DNA from: Flammeovirgaceae bacterium BBD 1991-12
GTDB taxonomy: Bacteria > Bacteroidota > Bacteroidia > Cytophagales > Cyclobacteriaceae
DNA length: 37,405 bases
Reading direction: 5' to 3'
Assembly (NCBI GenBank): GCA_001657315.1
Contig: LYSV01000104.1
Location: forward strand, 1 to 37,405
In this document: positions 1-8,538 of the stretch, one piece after another
Position numbering within the stretch: the stretch's first letter is position 1
Layout: every line of letters begins with the position of its first letter
The notes under the pieces: model-generated
The model's database searches: none
The model's input: the letters and a program-made list of their open reading frames with translations, nothing else
Told to the model about the DNA's origin: nothing
Program-made: the position numbers and the translations under genes

Positions 1-87
1 TGATACAGGGTACCAGGGGGCGCTGCGCTAAGACCAGTAGATGTATTTTACAAGTATTATCTGGATGGGAAGTGGGATATTTATTAA

Positions 88-2826
88 TCACTCAGCAGTT
101 TGGGTGGCCCCGAATATAAGCTTTTCGAGACCAGCAATGCACTTTTCTTTTTCGTAATACCAGTTTGAGTAGGGTAGAGGGATCATTTTTACTCCGGCGC
201 GTCCCAGAATTTCATACTGATCGATACTATTCGCATCATAAAATTTACCAGGGTATCCGATCAGGTCAATACCGAAATATCCTTCGTTTGTATGTACTAA
301 AATATCAACCAGGATACCTGCCACGAGATAATCCTTATGTATTTCTCCTACCTTTCCTTTAAAGAACCGGGCCACTTCATTGAGAAATTCATCATATATT
401 TCATTGTCCGTTGGACTTTCTACATGCTCTCGTGAATCGATACTCAGTAGATACCGGGTTACCAAATGATCGCCTGTAGCGTTGGAAATGGAGCTGTATA
501 TGTACTGTGTAAACTTTGCCCTGGTGATTGCCACGTTGAACATTTCAGAGGTATTCAAATAACTTAGGGCTGTGGTGTGAGAAGCATTGTCCACACAAAA
601 AGAGATTAACATGACGTCCCGTTCATCTCCCTGGAATGAATAGGGAGTCCCAATTTTAATTTTGTGCTTTTCGATTTTCTCTATCGTCAGTGTTTGGTGA
701 ATGCGATCATGAAGAAATTCAGCCTGCATCCGGAAGGGACTGAGCACCCCTATGGACGTAGCCGCTTTTTGATCCATCTCTTCCTGTTCTTCTATAATGC
801 TGATCATCGTTTCCACCAATTGCGTAGCTTCTGATTCATTGATCCCGTTTTTAGATCGATGACCATTGGTTATCGTATGGTGAAGCCCATTACGTGTGTT
901 ATGGTGAGGTAATGATTTTATGATCTTCAATCGCCCCTGATAAAACTGATCATTGCTGAAGCGAATAAGACTATCGTTGCCTCTGAAATGTTCATCAAGG
1001 AACACCACCTGTTGCTGACGGGAGATCTTTTCAAAATAAATATCCAGAATACTGGTGTCACGATAATCAAAATAGTGATCTGCAAGTTGATCTGATATTC
1101 GATGTTTGTTTTTCAAATGGCTTATCATTCCCCTCGATAAAAAGGAATAGTGACGTAGTTGCATGGGGTCTCCCACAATGATCACTTTTTTGGCCCTTTG
1201 CAGAGCTGGGAGGCAGGTGGCAATGTCACACTGAGAAGCCTCATCGATGATCACTACATCAAAAAGTTCTTTCCTGAAGGGCAGCACTTCAAAAAGATCA
1301 CTGAGCTTACAGATCCATACCGGAAACGCTTTTAGTACTACATTGAAATCGACAGCACCAAAAAGCTCCTCCTGTTTGGCAAGTGTTCGGGCCCGCAGAG
1401 CCTGAGAAAAATTCCTGAGTGATTTTCTATGGTGTTTTGAGATTCTCCAAAGCTGATACCTGAAAATGGCCAGCACATACGCTTTAAGATCTTCCAGATA
1501 TTCATCTTTTGTATCATAGTATTTTGTGATGATCTCCCAGTGCGGCTCTTGTTGACTGTTGCGCCATTCTATATATTTCTTGACAATGGATGAGAAAATC
1601 CCTCCTTTTTTATTCCTGAACAGGTATTCTCCCCAGCGCAGGTCATCGGAGATCTGGTCATATAACTTTTGCTGGAGCTCCATGAGTGCAGTCCGGTCTT
1701 CCACAATTTTCTCCCTGAGCTCTCTCGCTTTATCATCGCTAAGAGCGTAGAGCGCCGGTAGACCAAGCAGAATGTTCCGAACCCGGTCCTTCAGGTTTTT
1801 GAGGTATTGTTTTCTGCCAGCCCTTACCGTTATGCCTTCTACGCCAATTTCATTGGCTATTTTATGATCGATAACGTCCAAAGCCTGATCGGTTTTGGAA
1901 ACGATCAGCACCGAATTGCCCCGGTTCACCTGATCAATAGCCAGTGTTGAAATAGTAAAGGATTTGCCCGTGCCCGGAGGACCTATGGCTACTGTTTCAT
2001 CATATCGGTTAGCCGACTCAATAATGTTTTGCTGTGCTTTGCTGAGGATAACCGGCACATGAATATCTACAGGAGAGGGATTTTCTGCCTGAACAAGGTC
2101 ATAGTTGAAAAAGTTATGAATAGCGCTGGAGTAATCCGGCTGTTGTTGCATTTGCTTCAGTTCTGTTATAATGCCCAGAGTAGCAGTCGAATGCTTCAAT
2201 ACACCAAGTGCTGCGGCCGGGCAGATCCGGAACCCTTCCTTTGTCTTTTTGAGGGTGGACTTAAGCGCTGATTCTGTTGAGTATTGAGGGTATAAAAGAA
2301 GTTCCTCAGCATGAAAATTATAAAAAGAGCTCTCCAGGATTCTTTTGACTGTACCACATGTCTCAAAAGAAAAAGGTTGTGTTAGAATATCATGGAAGAG
2401 TTCCGCCACTTCTATGGAGCCATCCAGCCGATGGCTTTCAAGGAACGATGTATTGGGAAAAGCAAGTCTTTTGTCGACAGTAAGAAAATATAATCCGTCT
2501 TGCTCTTCAATTTTAGCCGGGTAGAAAAAAAGCGGCGCACAAATACTATTTGTTCTTTTCCCTTCCTGTTGGCCTTTGCCTACCATGAAAAAAGCACAGA
2601 GATAAAGCGATTTCTCTTTGTTATAGGCATTAACATTCTCCAGTGTCAATTCGGCAGTAGTGATGTCCACTGGCAACCGGGGAAGATGCTCATTCAACAA
2701 CTCATCCGTGCCACTAAGAAAGTGTCGGTTCTCTACTTTGCTGGAGAATATATTGGTCAGGCTGACGGTACGGGTGTCAGCTTCGTAGCAGTCTTTGTAA
2801 AAGGAGAAGATTCCCTTGAAGTTCAT
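88..2826 (-). CDS. SF1 (DNA2/NAM7/UPF1-like) helicase with nuclease-like C-terminus
   Basis: A 912-residue predicted ATP-dependent helicase of superfamily 1. The Walker A motif GPPGTGKS lies near residue 282, the Walker B motif DEASQCD near 526, followed by VGDPMQLRH, and the motif VI block FNVAITRAK lies near 762. The long segment between Walker A and B is helical and basic, as in AAA_11-type helicases. After about residue 810 a separate small domain contains VDILVHTNEGYFGIDLIGYPG-like sequence (residues about 840-865), which resembles the Vsr/MTES_1575-type nuclease domain often fused to such helicases; this assignment is by pattern only. The N-terminal ~270 residues match nothing I recognise. 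It lies 64 bp downstream of a toxin-antitoxin pair on the same strand. Such helicase-nuclease proteins occur in defence islands, but a role in general nucleic-acid metabolism is equally possible. Confidence 0.85.
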   Translation of the reverse strand: MNFKGIFSFYKDCYEADTRTVSLTNIFSSKVENRHFLSGTDELLNEHLPRLPVDITTAELTLENVNAYNKEKSLYLCAFFMVGKGQQEGKRTNSICAPLFFYPAKIEEQDGLYFLTVDKRLAFPNTSFLESHRLDGSIEVAELFHDILTQPFSFETCGTVKRILESSFYNFHAEELLLYPQYSTESALKSTLKKTKEGFRICPAAALGVLKHSTATLGIITELKQMQQQPDYSSAIHNFFNYDLVQAENPSPVDIHVPVILSKAQQNIIESANRYDETVAIGPPGTGKSFTISTLAIDQVNRGNSVLIVSKTDQALDVIDHKIANEIGVEGITVRAGRKQYLKNLKDRVRNILLGLPALYALSDDKARELREKIVEDRTALMELQQKLYDQISDDLRWGEYLFRNKKGGIFSSIVKKYIEWRNSQQEPHWEIITKYYDTKDEYLEDLKAYVLAIFRYQLWRISKHHRKSLRNFSQALRARTLAKQEELFGAVDFNVVLKAFPVWICKLSDLFEVLPFRKELFDVVIIDEASQCDIATCLPALQRAKKVIIVGDPMQLRHYSFLSRGMISHLKNKHRISDQLADHYFDYRDTSILDIYFEKISRQQQVVFLDEHFRGNDSLIRFSNDQFYQGRLKIIKSLPHHNTRNGLHHTITNGHRSKNGINESEATQLVETMISIIEEQEEMDQKAATSIGVLSPFRMQAEFLHDRIHQTLTIEKIEKHKIKIGTPYSFQGDERDVMLISFCVDNASHTTALSYLNTSEMFNVAITRAKFTQYIYSSISNATGDHLVTRYLLSIDSREHVESPTDNEIYDEFLNEVARFFKGKVGEIHKDYLVAGILVDILVHTNEGYFGIDLIGYPGKFYDANSIDQYEILGRAGVKMIPLPYSNWYYEKEKCIAGLEKLIFGATQTAE

Positions 2827-2890
2827 ATCCGGAGGGTTTCAGGCCTTGAATATAAACATGAATACTATCTCCACAGAATTAAAGCCAGGA

Positions 2891-3190
2891 TTAATACTCT
2901 TTAGGTTCCTGTTTTACATGTCGTGCCCTTAACACTCTTATTTCGGCGGCTGTAATGACATAGGCTATGCGACAACTGTACTTTTCAAAAGCTCTGAAAC
3001 TTCCATCATTCAGTCTCTTATATTTGTCGGGAGGATATTTCTCCGGATGATCAGGCAGGTTTCGGACAATTTCCAAAATTTCCTTTCGAACCTTTTCGGC
3101 CGCTTGCAAAGAATCTTTTTTTATGTGATCAATATATTTCCTAAAGGAATCACGGGCCTGTACATCCCAGACAACCTTTATTTCAGCCAT
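2891..3190 (-). CDS. RelE/ParE-family type II toxin
   Basis: A 99-residue protein with the ParE/RelE plan: an N-terminal beta strand (IKVVWDVQARDSFRKYIDHI), two helices rich in K and E, and a C-terminal beta sheet with SCRIAYVITAAEIRVLRARH. That ending fits the usual YRIxYxI...VLRVxH pattern. Family members either cleave ribosome-bound mRNA (RelE) or poison gyrase (ParE); the sequence alone does not tell which. The start overlaps the last 13 bases of the upstream antitoxin-like gene, so the two are translationally coupled. It precedes the helicase gene by 64 bp on the same strand. Confidence 0.82.
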   Translation of the reverse strand: MAEIKVVWDVQARDSFRKYIDHIKKDSLQAAEKVRKEILEIVRNLPDHPEKYPPDKYKRLNDGSFRAFEKYSCRIAYVITAAEIRVLRARHVKQEPKEY

Positions 3191-3399
3191 GATGAAGATT
3201 CTTTTTCAATATCTTCATGAGCAATGGATGTACCTGAATCTATTCTTGCGTTGGCTTCGTCCAATTCCTTATTGTATTGCTCAACACTAATGCGCTGATG
3301 GGCCTCTTTCCATTTAATCAGCTCTTGGATAAGCTTTTTATCCTGTAGAGAAGCCAACCACTCAAACAACTCAAGTTTTTGGGCTTGTGTATTACTCAT
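3178..3399 (-). CDS. Small antitoxin-like protein paired with RelE/ParE toxin
   Basis: A 73-residue acidic, helical protein. It starts with ATG and overlaps the downstream toxin by 13 bp, the antitoxin-first order typical of type II modules. The C-terminal region (NKELDEANARIDSGTSIAHE) matches the style of Bacteroidota antitoxins, in which a flexible acidic tail wraps the toxin. No ribbon-helix-helix or helix-turn-helix is obvious at the N-terminus, so DNA binding and autoregulation are uncertain. No clear inverted repeat was found just upstream of the start. The function is inferred mainly from gene order and size. Confidence 0.75.
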   Translation of the reverse strand: MSNTQAQKLELFEWLASLQDKKLIQELIKWKEAHQRISVEQYNKELDEANARIDSGTSIAHEDIEKESSSWLK

Positions 3400-3494
3400 G
3401 ATGTAGAGTTTTTATGCAAAATAACCATTTTTAATATCTTTTTGTAACGAATGTTAGCCATACTTCTTCTGAAAGAATTAGTGCACACCAACAC

Positions 3495-5000
3495 TCAAAC
3501 CAATCCCGCAGCCAAAATCCCCGAATCCATCGCCTCAAACAGCAGTGGCAATCGGCTGTTGTCCACACCTGCATAGACGATGTTTTTATTTCCACGGTAT
3601 TGATTCTTGTCGTCGAAAAGATAATCCCGGCCAGGAATGGGCATAGCATGTCCCATTACCTTGATATGTACTTGCTGTATGGCTGGGCTGATGTCCTCAC
3701 CAAAATAATTACTGATATACTGTGCTGTTGCCTCGGCTATCTTCATTTTGTTATCTTCCACATGGACCAGATCATTGCGGGATGAGGGAGGCAGGCAATA
3801 GTAGGCCGTTAGTACCCAGTGTTCCTGTGAGGCCATGTGCTGTGTAGTGGAATCGATAAATCCCAAAAAGGTTCCGTCTTCTACAAGCATTTCATTCTGC
3901 CAGTAGCCGGGGTATTCCGGGGTACGGTCCAGCACCAGGTTCACTACCATCCAGGGAGCATATTGGTTGGCCTGAAAAAGATGCTGATCCTGTGGGAATA
4001 TATATTTCAACGCATGTTTTTGCCCGGCATAAATGATCTTCCTTGTCTTTATTGTCCTGATGACCTGATCTGTTACATCAATAACCTCAACATGGAAACC
4101 ATCCGACACTTCAGAGATATGCTTAACCAGATGGTTGGTCATTAATCGTTCTCCCCCCACATAGTTTGCCATTTTTTGAATGAAGTAGTGATTCCCCTCC
4201 GGTGGAGAGAAAAGCTCTACCACCTCCCGGTTATAGGGCCGGCAGATAAAATAATGGATACCAGCCAGTGCTGATACCGTATGGGCATCAGCCCCATAGT
4301 CGTCTTTCATGTGGTAGCTGAGACCTGCTACAAAATCATTCGTGAGGTTGAGACGGCTTTTTAGGAAATCAATAAAGGACAGTTTGTCAAGAGGCCTGAG
4401 TTTTTCATCGATCAATCGTGTGGGAAGATGCATTTCCCCCCTGTAGCTTTCAATAAGACTGAAAAAATCGTCCCTCAACGTCCCCCTGGGCAGTACCTCC
4501 TTTCGGATCTCCCCATGATCATAGCATTGGTTTTTTCTGCGATGCATCACCAGATGCTGCTCGTCTGTAAAACCCCATGCGGCCTTCCATGGTTGATGTC
4601 TGATAATATTCAGTGATTCCAGGAACTCCAACACCTCCTGCCCGTAGGTGTCCGGATAGGCCATGTCATAATGTGCCCCCTGGGCAAACGAGAGCTTGTC
4701 GGAATACCACGCAGAGGAAGTGCCCCCCAGGTCACTGGAAAGCTCACACAATAGAAAATTACGGTCCTTCAACTTACACGCTGCGGTAAGTCCTGCTATA
4801 CCCCCTCCGACGATCATGGTATCAACGGAACCTCCGGGTATCCGGTCAAACTGTTCACTTTTATAGATAAGATGACCTGTGTCTGCATCGGAGTGTACAT
4901 GAACAGGGTAGGCGACAGGCCTGTTGTCCCAACCACATGATTTCAGGATAACAGGTAGTGAAAGAATAGATGAAGTCCTGATAAAATCCCTGCGGTTCAT
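3495..5000 (-). CDS. Tat-exported FAD-dependent amine-oxidase-like oxidoreductase
   Basis: A 501-residue flavoprotein of the NAD(P)-binding/amine-oxidase superfamily. The N-terminus MNRRDFIRTSS is a twin-arginine signal, followed by a hydrophobic stretch and a lipobox-like LKSC, so it may be a Tat-exported lipoprotein. The dinucleotide-binding motif GGGIAGLTAACKL is near residue 64, with the acidic residue closing the beta-alpha-beta fold in LLCELSSDLGGTS. The C-terminal FAD-contact region is YAGVDNSRLPLLFEAMDSG, as in amine oxidases and phytoene desaturase-like enzymes. It lies 12 bp downstream of a spermidine-synthase-like gene in a four-gene cluster headed by S-adenosylmethionine decarboxylase. 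A polyamine or aminopropyl product is therefore a reasonable substrate guess, but this is inference from context. Confidence 0.8.
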   Translation of the reverse strand: MNRRDFIRTSSILSLPVILKSCGWDNRPVAYPVHVHSDADTGHLIYKSEQFDRIPGGSVDTMIVGGGIAGLTAACKLKDRNFLLCELSSDLGGTSSAWYSDKLSFAQGAHYDMAYPDTYGQEVLEFLESLNIIRHQPWKAAWGFTDEQHLVMHRRKNQCYDHGEIRKEVLPRGTLRDDFFSLIESYRGEMHLPTRLIDEKLRPLDKLSFIDFLKSRLNLTNDFVAGLSYHMKDDYGADAHTVSALAGIHYFICRPYNREVVELFSPPEGNHYFIQKMANYVGGERLMTNHLVKHISEVSDGFHVEVIDVTDQVIRTIKTRKIIYAGQKHALKYIFPQDQHLFQANQYAPWMVVNLVLDRTPEYPGYWQNEMLVEDGTFLGFIDSTTQHMASQEHWVLTAYYCLPPSSRNDLVHVEDNKMKIAEATAQYISNYFGEDISPAIQQVHIKVMGHAMPIPGRDYLFDDKNQYRGNKNIVYAGVDNSRLPLLFEAMDSGILAAGLV

Positions 5001-5012
5001 AACGATTCCTAA

Positions 5013-6458
5013 TTAAAATTTCCAGGTTCCCGTAGTATAATATTGATGTACTATCGGATTCTTAAGGCTGTTGATAGCAGTGTCTGGTTGTGTGAGTGAT
5101 TTGCCAAAAGAAAGCATCATTTTCATAGCGTCCTGGTTCAGCCATTGGGTTTCAGGGAAAGGGAAATCAATGTTGACCAACCTGGCTTTAAGTTCTTCGG
5201 CTGTAACGTGTTTGGCACCAATGATCCAACCCCATTCTCCAAGGGTCAATATCTGATTGTGCATGGCTACGGTTGAAAAGCCAGCCTTTTCCATGGTTCT
5301 TTGAATGCAGTAAAATGCCTTTGATGCATAGTATGGACTGCCAGCCTGTGTGATCAGCATCCCGTTATCGGTTAGTGCTGCATGACACAGCTCATAAAAT
5401 TCATGGGTATAATATTGATTTAGTTCAAGGTCCAGCGGATCGGGGATGTCAATAAAGATGAGGTTGAAACGGCCTTCGTTCCTATACAGGAAATCGAAGG
5501 GCGAAGTGCTGTTGAGTTTAGCCTTTTTATCCCTTAGAACCATCTTGTTCAGCTCGGTAAAATGGCGATTGGACGATGCAAGGTGATACAATGTGGTATC
5601 AATGGGTACATGTTCTACAACTCCGACTTCCGGATATTTCAAAAGTTCCCGGGTAACCATACCGTTTTCGCCTCCCACTACCAGTATCCTGTTCTTTTCC
5701 CCTTTCAGGTGCATGAGAGGATGAACCATAGGTTCAAAATACATCCAGTGGTCGATTGAGCTGAACTGATTTACATTGTTATAGTAAAACCAGTTCTGTC
5801 CTTTCCATCGGGTGATATCCACTTTCTGAAACGCTGTTTCACGTGAGTAAATAACCGGGTCATAGTATTTATTCTGGCTTTCGAAATACTGAACCGGTAC
5901 CGGGTCCAGCAGGAAAAATAAAGCTGAAAAAGCCAGCCCCATCATACTCGTGGCCGCCACAATGTGCCGCCTGAATGTTATGGACTGAACTATCAGGATG
6001 ATAAGGGCGGGAAACAGGATATACACAGACCCGAATGATCCGAAGTGTATAATAGTAAAGCCCACAAGGAATGCTGCAACGGATAAAACGAGAGCATTTT
6101 TCGATGTAAGCTTTTGAGAAAAGCAGGAGACAGCTATTCCGGAAACGGCTAAACCACCATAAATGATCAGGCTGGCCCAGTCCGTATGCCGGTGAAGGTG
6201 GTACCCGAGAGCTTCTCCCAGCAGGCTGAAAGATAAAAGCAAGAAAAGAAAAAGATAAGAAAGGTAGCTGCCTGAAGGTATAAACCGTCTTCCGGCAAAA
6301 CAAGACAAAAAGACAATACCGCCCAAAATGATCGGGTCACTGATATGTTCTCCATAATAATAGATAACAATGAACCATTGTTCAGCTACCATAGCTCCCA
6401 GTAGCTGGAAGAGAACTACGAAGAACAGGGCCTCGAAAAAGGGTTCACTTACCTTCAT
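5013..6458 (-). CDS. Membrane-anchored spermidine synthase-like protein
   Basis: The reading frame is open to a TTG at 6542, but the ATG at 6458 (MKVSEPFFEALFFVVLF) is the more likely start and gives about 481 residues. It overlaps the upstream channel gene by 14 bp. The first ~190 residues form several hydrophobic membrane segments. The second half is a Rossmann-type aminopropyltransferase domain: VVGGENGMVTRELLKYP is the nucleotide-binding loop, followed by EHVPID and the IFIDIPDPLDLELNQYYTHEFY block. In spermidine synthases the latter corresponds to the D(S/T)xDP...LY..EFY signature. The family transfers aminopropyl from decarboxylated AdoMet, which the product of the first gene (7190-7540) would supply. 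The acceptor is unknown, because membrane-fused versions are poorly characterised. Confidence 0.82.
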   Translation of the reverse strand: MKVSEPFFEALFFVVLFQLLGAMVAEQWFIVIYYYGEHISDPIILGGIVFLSCFAGRRFIPSGSYLSYLFLFLLLSFSLLGEALGYHLHRHTDWASLIIYGGLAVSGIAVSCFSQKLTSKNALVLSVAAFLVGFTIIHFGSFGSVYILFPALIILIVQSITFRRHIVAATSMMGLAFSALFFLLDPVPVQYFESQNKYYDPVIYSRETAFQKVDITRWKGQNWFYYNNVNQFSSIDHWMYFEPMVHPLMHLKGEKNRILVVGGENGMVTRELLKYPEVGVVEHVPIDTTLYHLASSNRHFTELNKMVLRDKKAKLNSTSPFDFLYRNEGRFNLIFIDIPDPLDLELNQYYTHEFYELCHAALTDNGMLITQAGSPYYASKAFYCIQRTMEKAGFSTVAMHNQILTLGEWGWIIGAKHVTAEELKARLVNIDFPFPETQWLNQDAMKMMLSFGKSLTQPDTAINSLKNPIVHQYYTTGTWKF

Positions 6459-7257
6459 GCTGGCGTGTGGTTTTTCTGTTCTTCTCTCTTTCAGACAGCT
6501 CTCGCTCGAAACTGGAAGCAATAATACCCGTAGGTAAGGCAAATACTCCTATCCCCAGTATGGCAATGACCGATCCAAGGAGTTTGCCCAGGGGAGTTAC
6601 CGGGTATACATCTCCGTACCCTACGGTGGTGAGCGTGGCAATACCCCACCACATCGTAGCAGGGATACTGGTGAATATGTCCGGCTGGGCTTCGTGCTCA
6701 ATGTAGTACATCAGGCTGGAAGCCAGAATGAGCATTACCACCAGTAAGGTGAAGGTGATCAGCAGTTCTTCCTTTCGTTTTTTCATCACGGTCACAATAA
6801 GTTGGAAGGCAACAAAATAACGACCAAGCTTAAACACACGCATAAGCCTGAACAGTCTTAATACCCTTAACACGCGTGCGTCCATATTGAAAAAAAGCGG
6901 TAAATAGAAAGGGAGAATGGCCAGCAGGTCGATGATCGCCTCGATGGAGAACATATACTTTAATCTCCCCCAGACAGGATGCCTGTACTTTTCGATCAGT
7001 GTACAGGTCCACAGCCTGATCACATATTCTATGGAAAAGACTATCACGGTGAAAATCTCAAAATAGTAAAAGACCCGTTCGTACCGGACCTGAATGGACT
7101 GAACGGTTTCTGTGATGACCGCAAAAACGTTCAGCACAATAAGTGCCATGATGAATATGTCAAACCCCCGGCTTAGCTGATCAGAACCGTCAGCTTTGTT
7201 GATCGTGGTCAGAATGCGTCTCTTGTATCGGCTTTTTGAGGAATAACTGGTCTTCAT
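6445..7257 (-). CDS. Voltage-gated potassium channel (Kv type)
   Basis: A 270-residue six-transmembrane channel. S1 is IFIMALIVLNVFAVITET, S2 is near VFSIEYVIRLW, and the voltage sensor S4 carries regularly spaced arginines in RVLRVLRLFRLMRVFKLGRY. The selectivity filter TTVGYGD lies near residue 211, followed by S6 with LGIGVFALPTGIIASSF. The ATG at 7257 is preferred because RRILTTINKADGSDQLSRGFD matches the usual cytosolic lead-in to S1; it overlaps the upstream AdoMet decarboxylase gene by 68 bp. Its 3' end overlaps the spermidine-synthase-like gene by 14 bp. Polyamines are known blockers and modulators of cation channels, so co-transcription with polyamine enzymes suggests a functional link; that link is inference. 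Confidence 0.92.
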   Translation of the reverse strand: MKTSYSSKSRYKRRILTTINKADGSDQLSRGFDIFIMALIVLNVFAVITETVQSIQVRYERVFYYFEIFTVIVFSIEYVIRLWTCTLIEKYRHPVWGRLKYMFSIEAIIDLLAILPFYLPLFFNMDARVLRVLRLFRLMRVFKLGRYFVAFQLIVTVMKKRKEELLITFTLLVVMLILASSLMYYIEHEAQPDIFTSIPATMWWGIATLTTVGYGDVYPVTPLGKLLGSVIAILGIGVFALPTGIIASSFERELSEREKNRKTTRQHEGK

Positions 7258-7540
7258 GCTGTTTATATTCTTGCAAATGGATCAAAAACTGATCGTACAT
7301 TTCCCTGCTGCAACTGCTGAGTTCTATATAGGTCTTATCTTCCTCGGGAAAAGTGTGGATAGCGAAGTGGCTTTCTGAGAGCAGCCATATACAGGTATAT
7401 CCCTGGGGATTAAAGTGGTGCTCCATAAAATTGAGGATACCAAACCCTGACCGGACCAATAGCTCCTCAAAATTATTTTTAAGAGTATCCGGGTTCGTGT
7501 CCCTTATCCATTCCGAATGATTGTCAATCTTCGCTTCCAA
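7190..7540 (-). CDS. speD: S-adenosylmethionine decarboxylase proenzyme (SpeD/SpeH type)
   Basis: A 116-residue pyruvoyl-dependent AdoMet decarboxylase of the short prokaryotic class. The self-cleavage motif is SESHFAIHTFPEE, with the pyruvoyl-forming Ser57 in ESH. The catalytic His62 is five residues later and Cys77 twenty residues later. As I recall, the spacing is the same as Ser63/His68/Cys83 in the Thermotoga enzyme. The product supplies decarboxylated AdoMet for aminopropyl transfer. An in-frame stop lies just upstream and no ATG is available before residue 39, so the start must be the TTG at 7540. The 3' end overlaps the channel gene by 68 bp. The gene heads the minus-strand cluster. 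Confidence 0.9.
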   Translation of the reverse strand: MEAKIDNHSEWIRDTNPDTLKNNFEELLVRSGFGILNFMEHHFNPQGYTCIWLLSESHFAIHTFPEEDKTYIELSSCSREMYDQFLIHLQEYKQHEDQLFLKKPIQETHSDHDQQS

Positions 7541-7772
7541 ACGTCAACTTATGTAGGGCTGCAAATTCAGGATTAAAATTAACGTATTTTCTTTAAAGCT
7601 GCTTTTCATTAACTTTCGTTATGTTTCACCGGTCTCCTGAGCTTTTTGTTGGATGTTTGATCGTCTGAAATTATCTGTTAAACGCTTTGGCTGTGGAATT
7701 CACTGCTGTGTGCTTTTTGTACAAACCTTGAAAGTCTGGAAACATAATACCGGCTTTTTAAGTATTAGTAAT

Positions 7773-8246
7773 ATGGAGAGAGTCTTCTTCATTTCGCTGT
7801 TTAGTGTGGTATTTTCCGGGGTTTTTGCCCAGGGAGGGTTGCCCTATGAACCAAAGGAGAATTTTGGCTTTGAACTGGACTATAGCTTTAAGACCAAACC
7901 TCCTCCTGAGAACAGTAAGGTTTCGCTGGTAGAGAATGCGGATTATACTGCTCAGCCGTTGCCCTATCTTAAAGTGAGGCTTAGTTTCAATGACCTGCCT
8001 GATCACTATTTCCGTTTTAGAGTTGAGAACAACAAGGGATCGATTGTAAAAAACAAAAAGATCAAAACCCCGGAGACCTACATACTTGACATGGGCTTTT
8101 CAGATGATTTGAAAGACAGGGTTACACCTCATAAATACACCATTTTTTTCCTTACAAAGGACAAGGAAAGAATATCCATGATCCAGATAGAGGTAGAGGA
8201 GAACGGCAACCTTCTGCTCAATGGGGAGTTTCATGGGAGGATCTAG
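7773..8246 (+). CDS. Secreted hypothetical protein
   Basis: A 157-residue protein starting at MERVFFISLFSVVFSGVFAQ, a clear signal peptide with likely cleavage after FAQ. The frame is open further upstream to 7653, but the extra 40 residues look non-coding and would bury the signal peptide, so the ATG at 7773 is chosen. The mature part is beta-rich (PYLKVRLSFNDLPDHYFRFRVEN) with many lysines and no family I recognise. It may sit in the periplasm or on the cell surface. It is divergent from the speD cluster, sharing the 7541-7772 spacer. Confidence 0.72.
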   Translation: MERVFFISLFSVVFSGVFAQGGLPYEPKENFGFELDYSFKTKPPPENSKVSLVENADYTAQPLPYLKVRLSFNDLPDHYFRFRVENNKGSIVKNKKIKTPETYILDMGFSDDLKDRVTPHKYTIFFLTKDKERISMIQIEVEENGNLLLNGEFHGRI

Positions 8247-8340
8247 TACTCATTTCGATAGTTTTTCTGGAAGCAAACTGCAGACGGGTTTTTTATACCA
8301 TTTAAAGCACGGTCTACCGGTTAAGTTTCCAATAGACTGA

Positions 8341-8373
8341 AACCTTACTAAGCTTTTAAAGCTTAGTAAGGTT
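8341..8373. repeat. 33-bp perfect palindrome
   Basis: Two 16-base arms, AACCTTACTAAGCTTT and its exact reverse complement, are separated by a single T. The arms are long enough to form a cruciform or a very strong hairpin on either strand. It sits in the 292-bp gap between two plus-strand genes. A bidirectional terminator or a dispersed palindromic repeat are the two likely explanations. There is no clear T-tract right after it on the plus strand, so terminator function is uncertain. Confidence 0.7.
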
Positions 8374-8447
8374 GGTGCCACCTTAGAGCCGTCGATCTTC
8401 TCCTGCCAATCGGCGATTGCTTCCTGTTCGTAAGAATGATTTTTCAA

Positions 8448-8476
8448 ATTAAGTATTTGATTATCAGTTACTTAAT
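8448..8476. repeat. 8-bp inverted repeat upstream of lipoprotein gene
   Basis: ATTAAGTA at 8448-8455 and TACTTAAT at 8469-8476 form a perfect inverted repeat with a 13-base spacer, about 60 bp before the lipoprotein start at 8539. The spacing of about two helical turns between arm centres is compatible with a dimeric regulator site, but no regulator is identified. Confidence 0.35.
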
Positions 8477-8538
8477 CCATAATCTTTTCTTTTGGCCTCA
8501 TAATTGTTTTATGTTGGTTGTAACCAAAGCCAAGGGCC

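Noticed and set aside
1-87. Possible 3' end of a plus-strand gene (27 codons ending TAA at 85-87)
   Set aside because: The residues look protein-like (DVFYKYYLDGKWDIY), but the first three bases of the window are an in-frame TGA and there is no start, so a gene cannot be supported.
3431-3649. Minus-strand 72-codon frame at the 3' end of the FAD oxidoreductase
   Set aside because: Mostly an out-of-frame shadow of the oxidoreductase C-terminus; no motif or start signal.
7653-7772. Upstream extension of the secreted protein at 7773
   Set aside because: The additional 40 residues are Cys/Phe-rich without a signal and precede a clean signal peptide, so the later ATG is preferred.
8250-8447. Minus-strand 65-codon frame
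   Set aside because: It reads straight through a perfect 33-bp palindrome and has no ribosome-binding site or family match; more likely repeat-derived than a gene.
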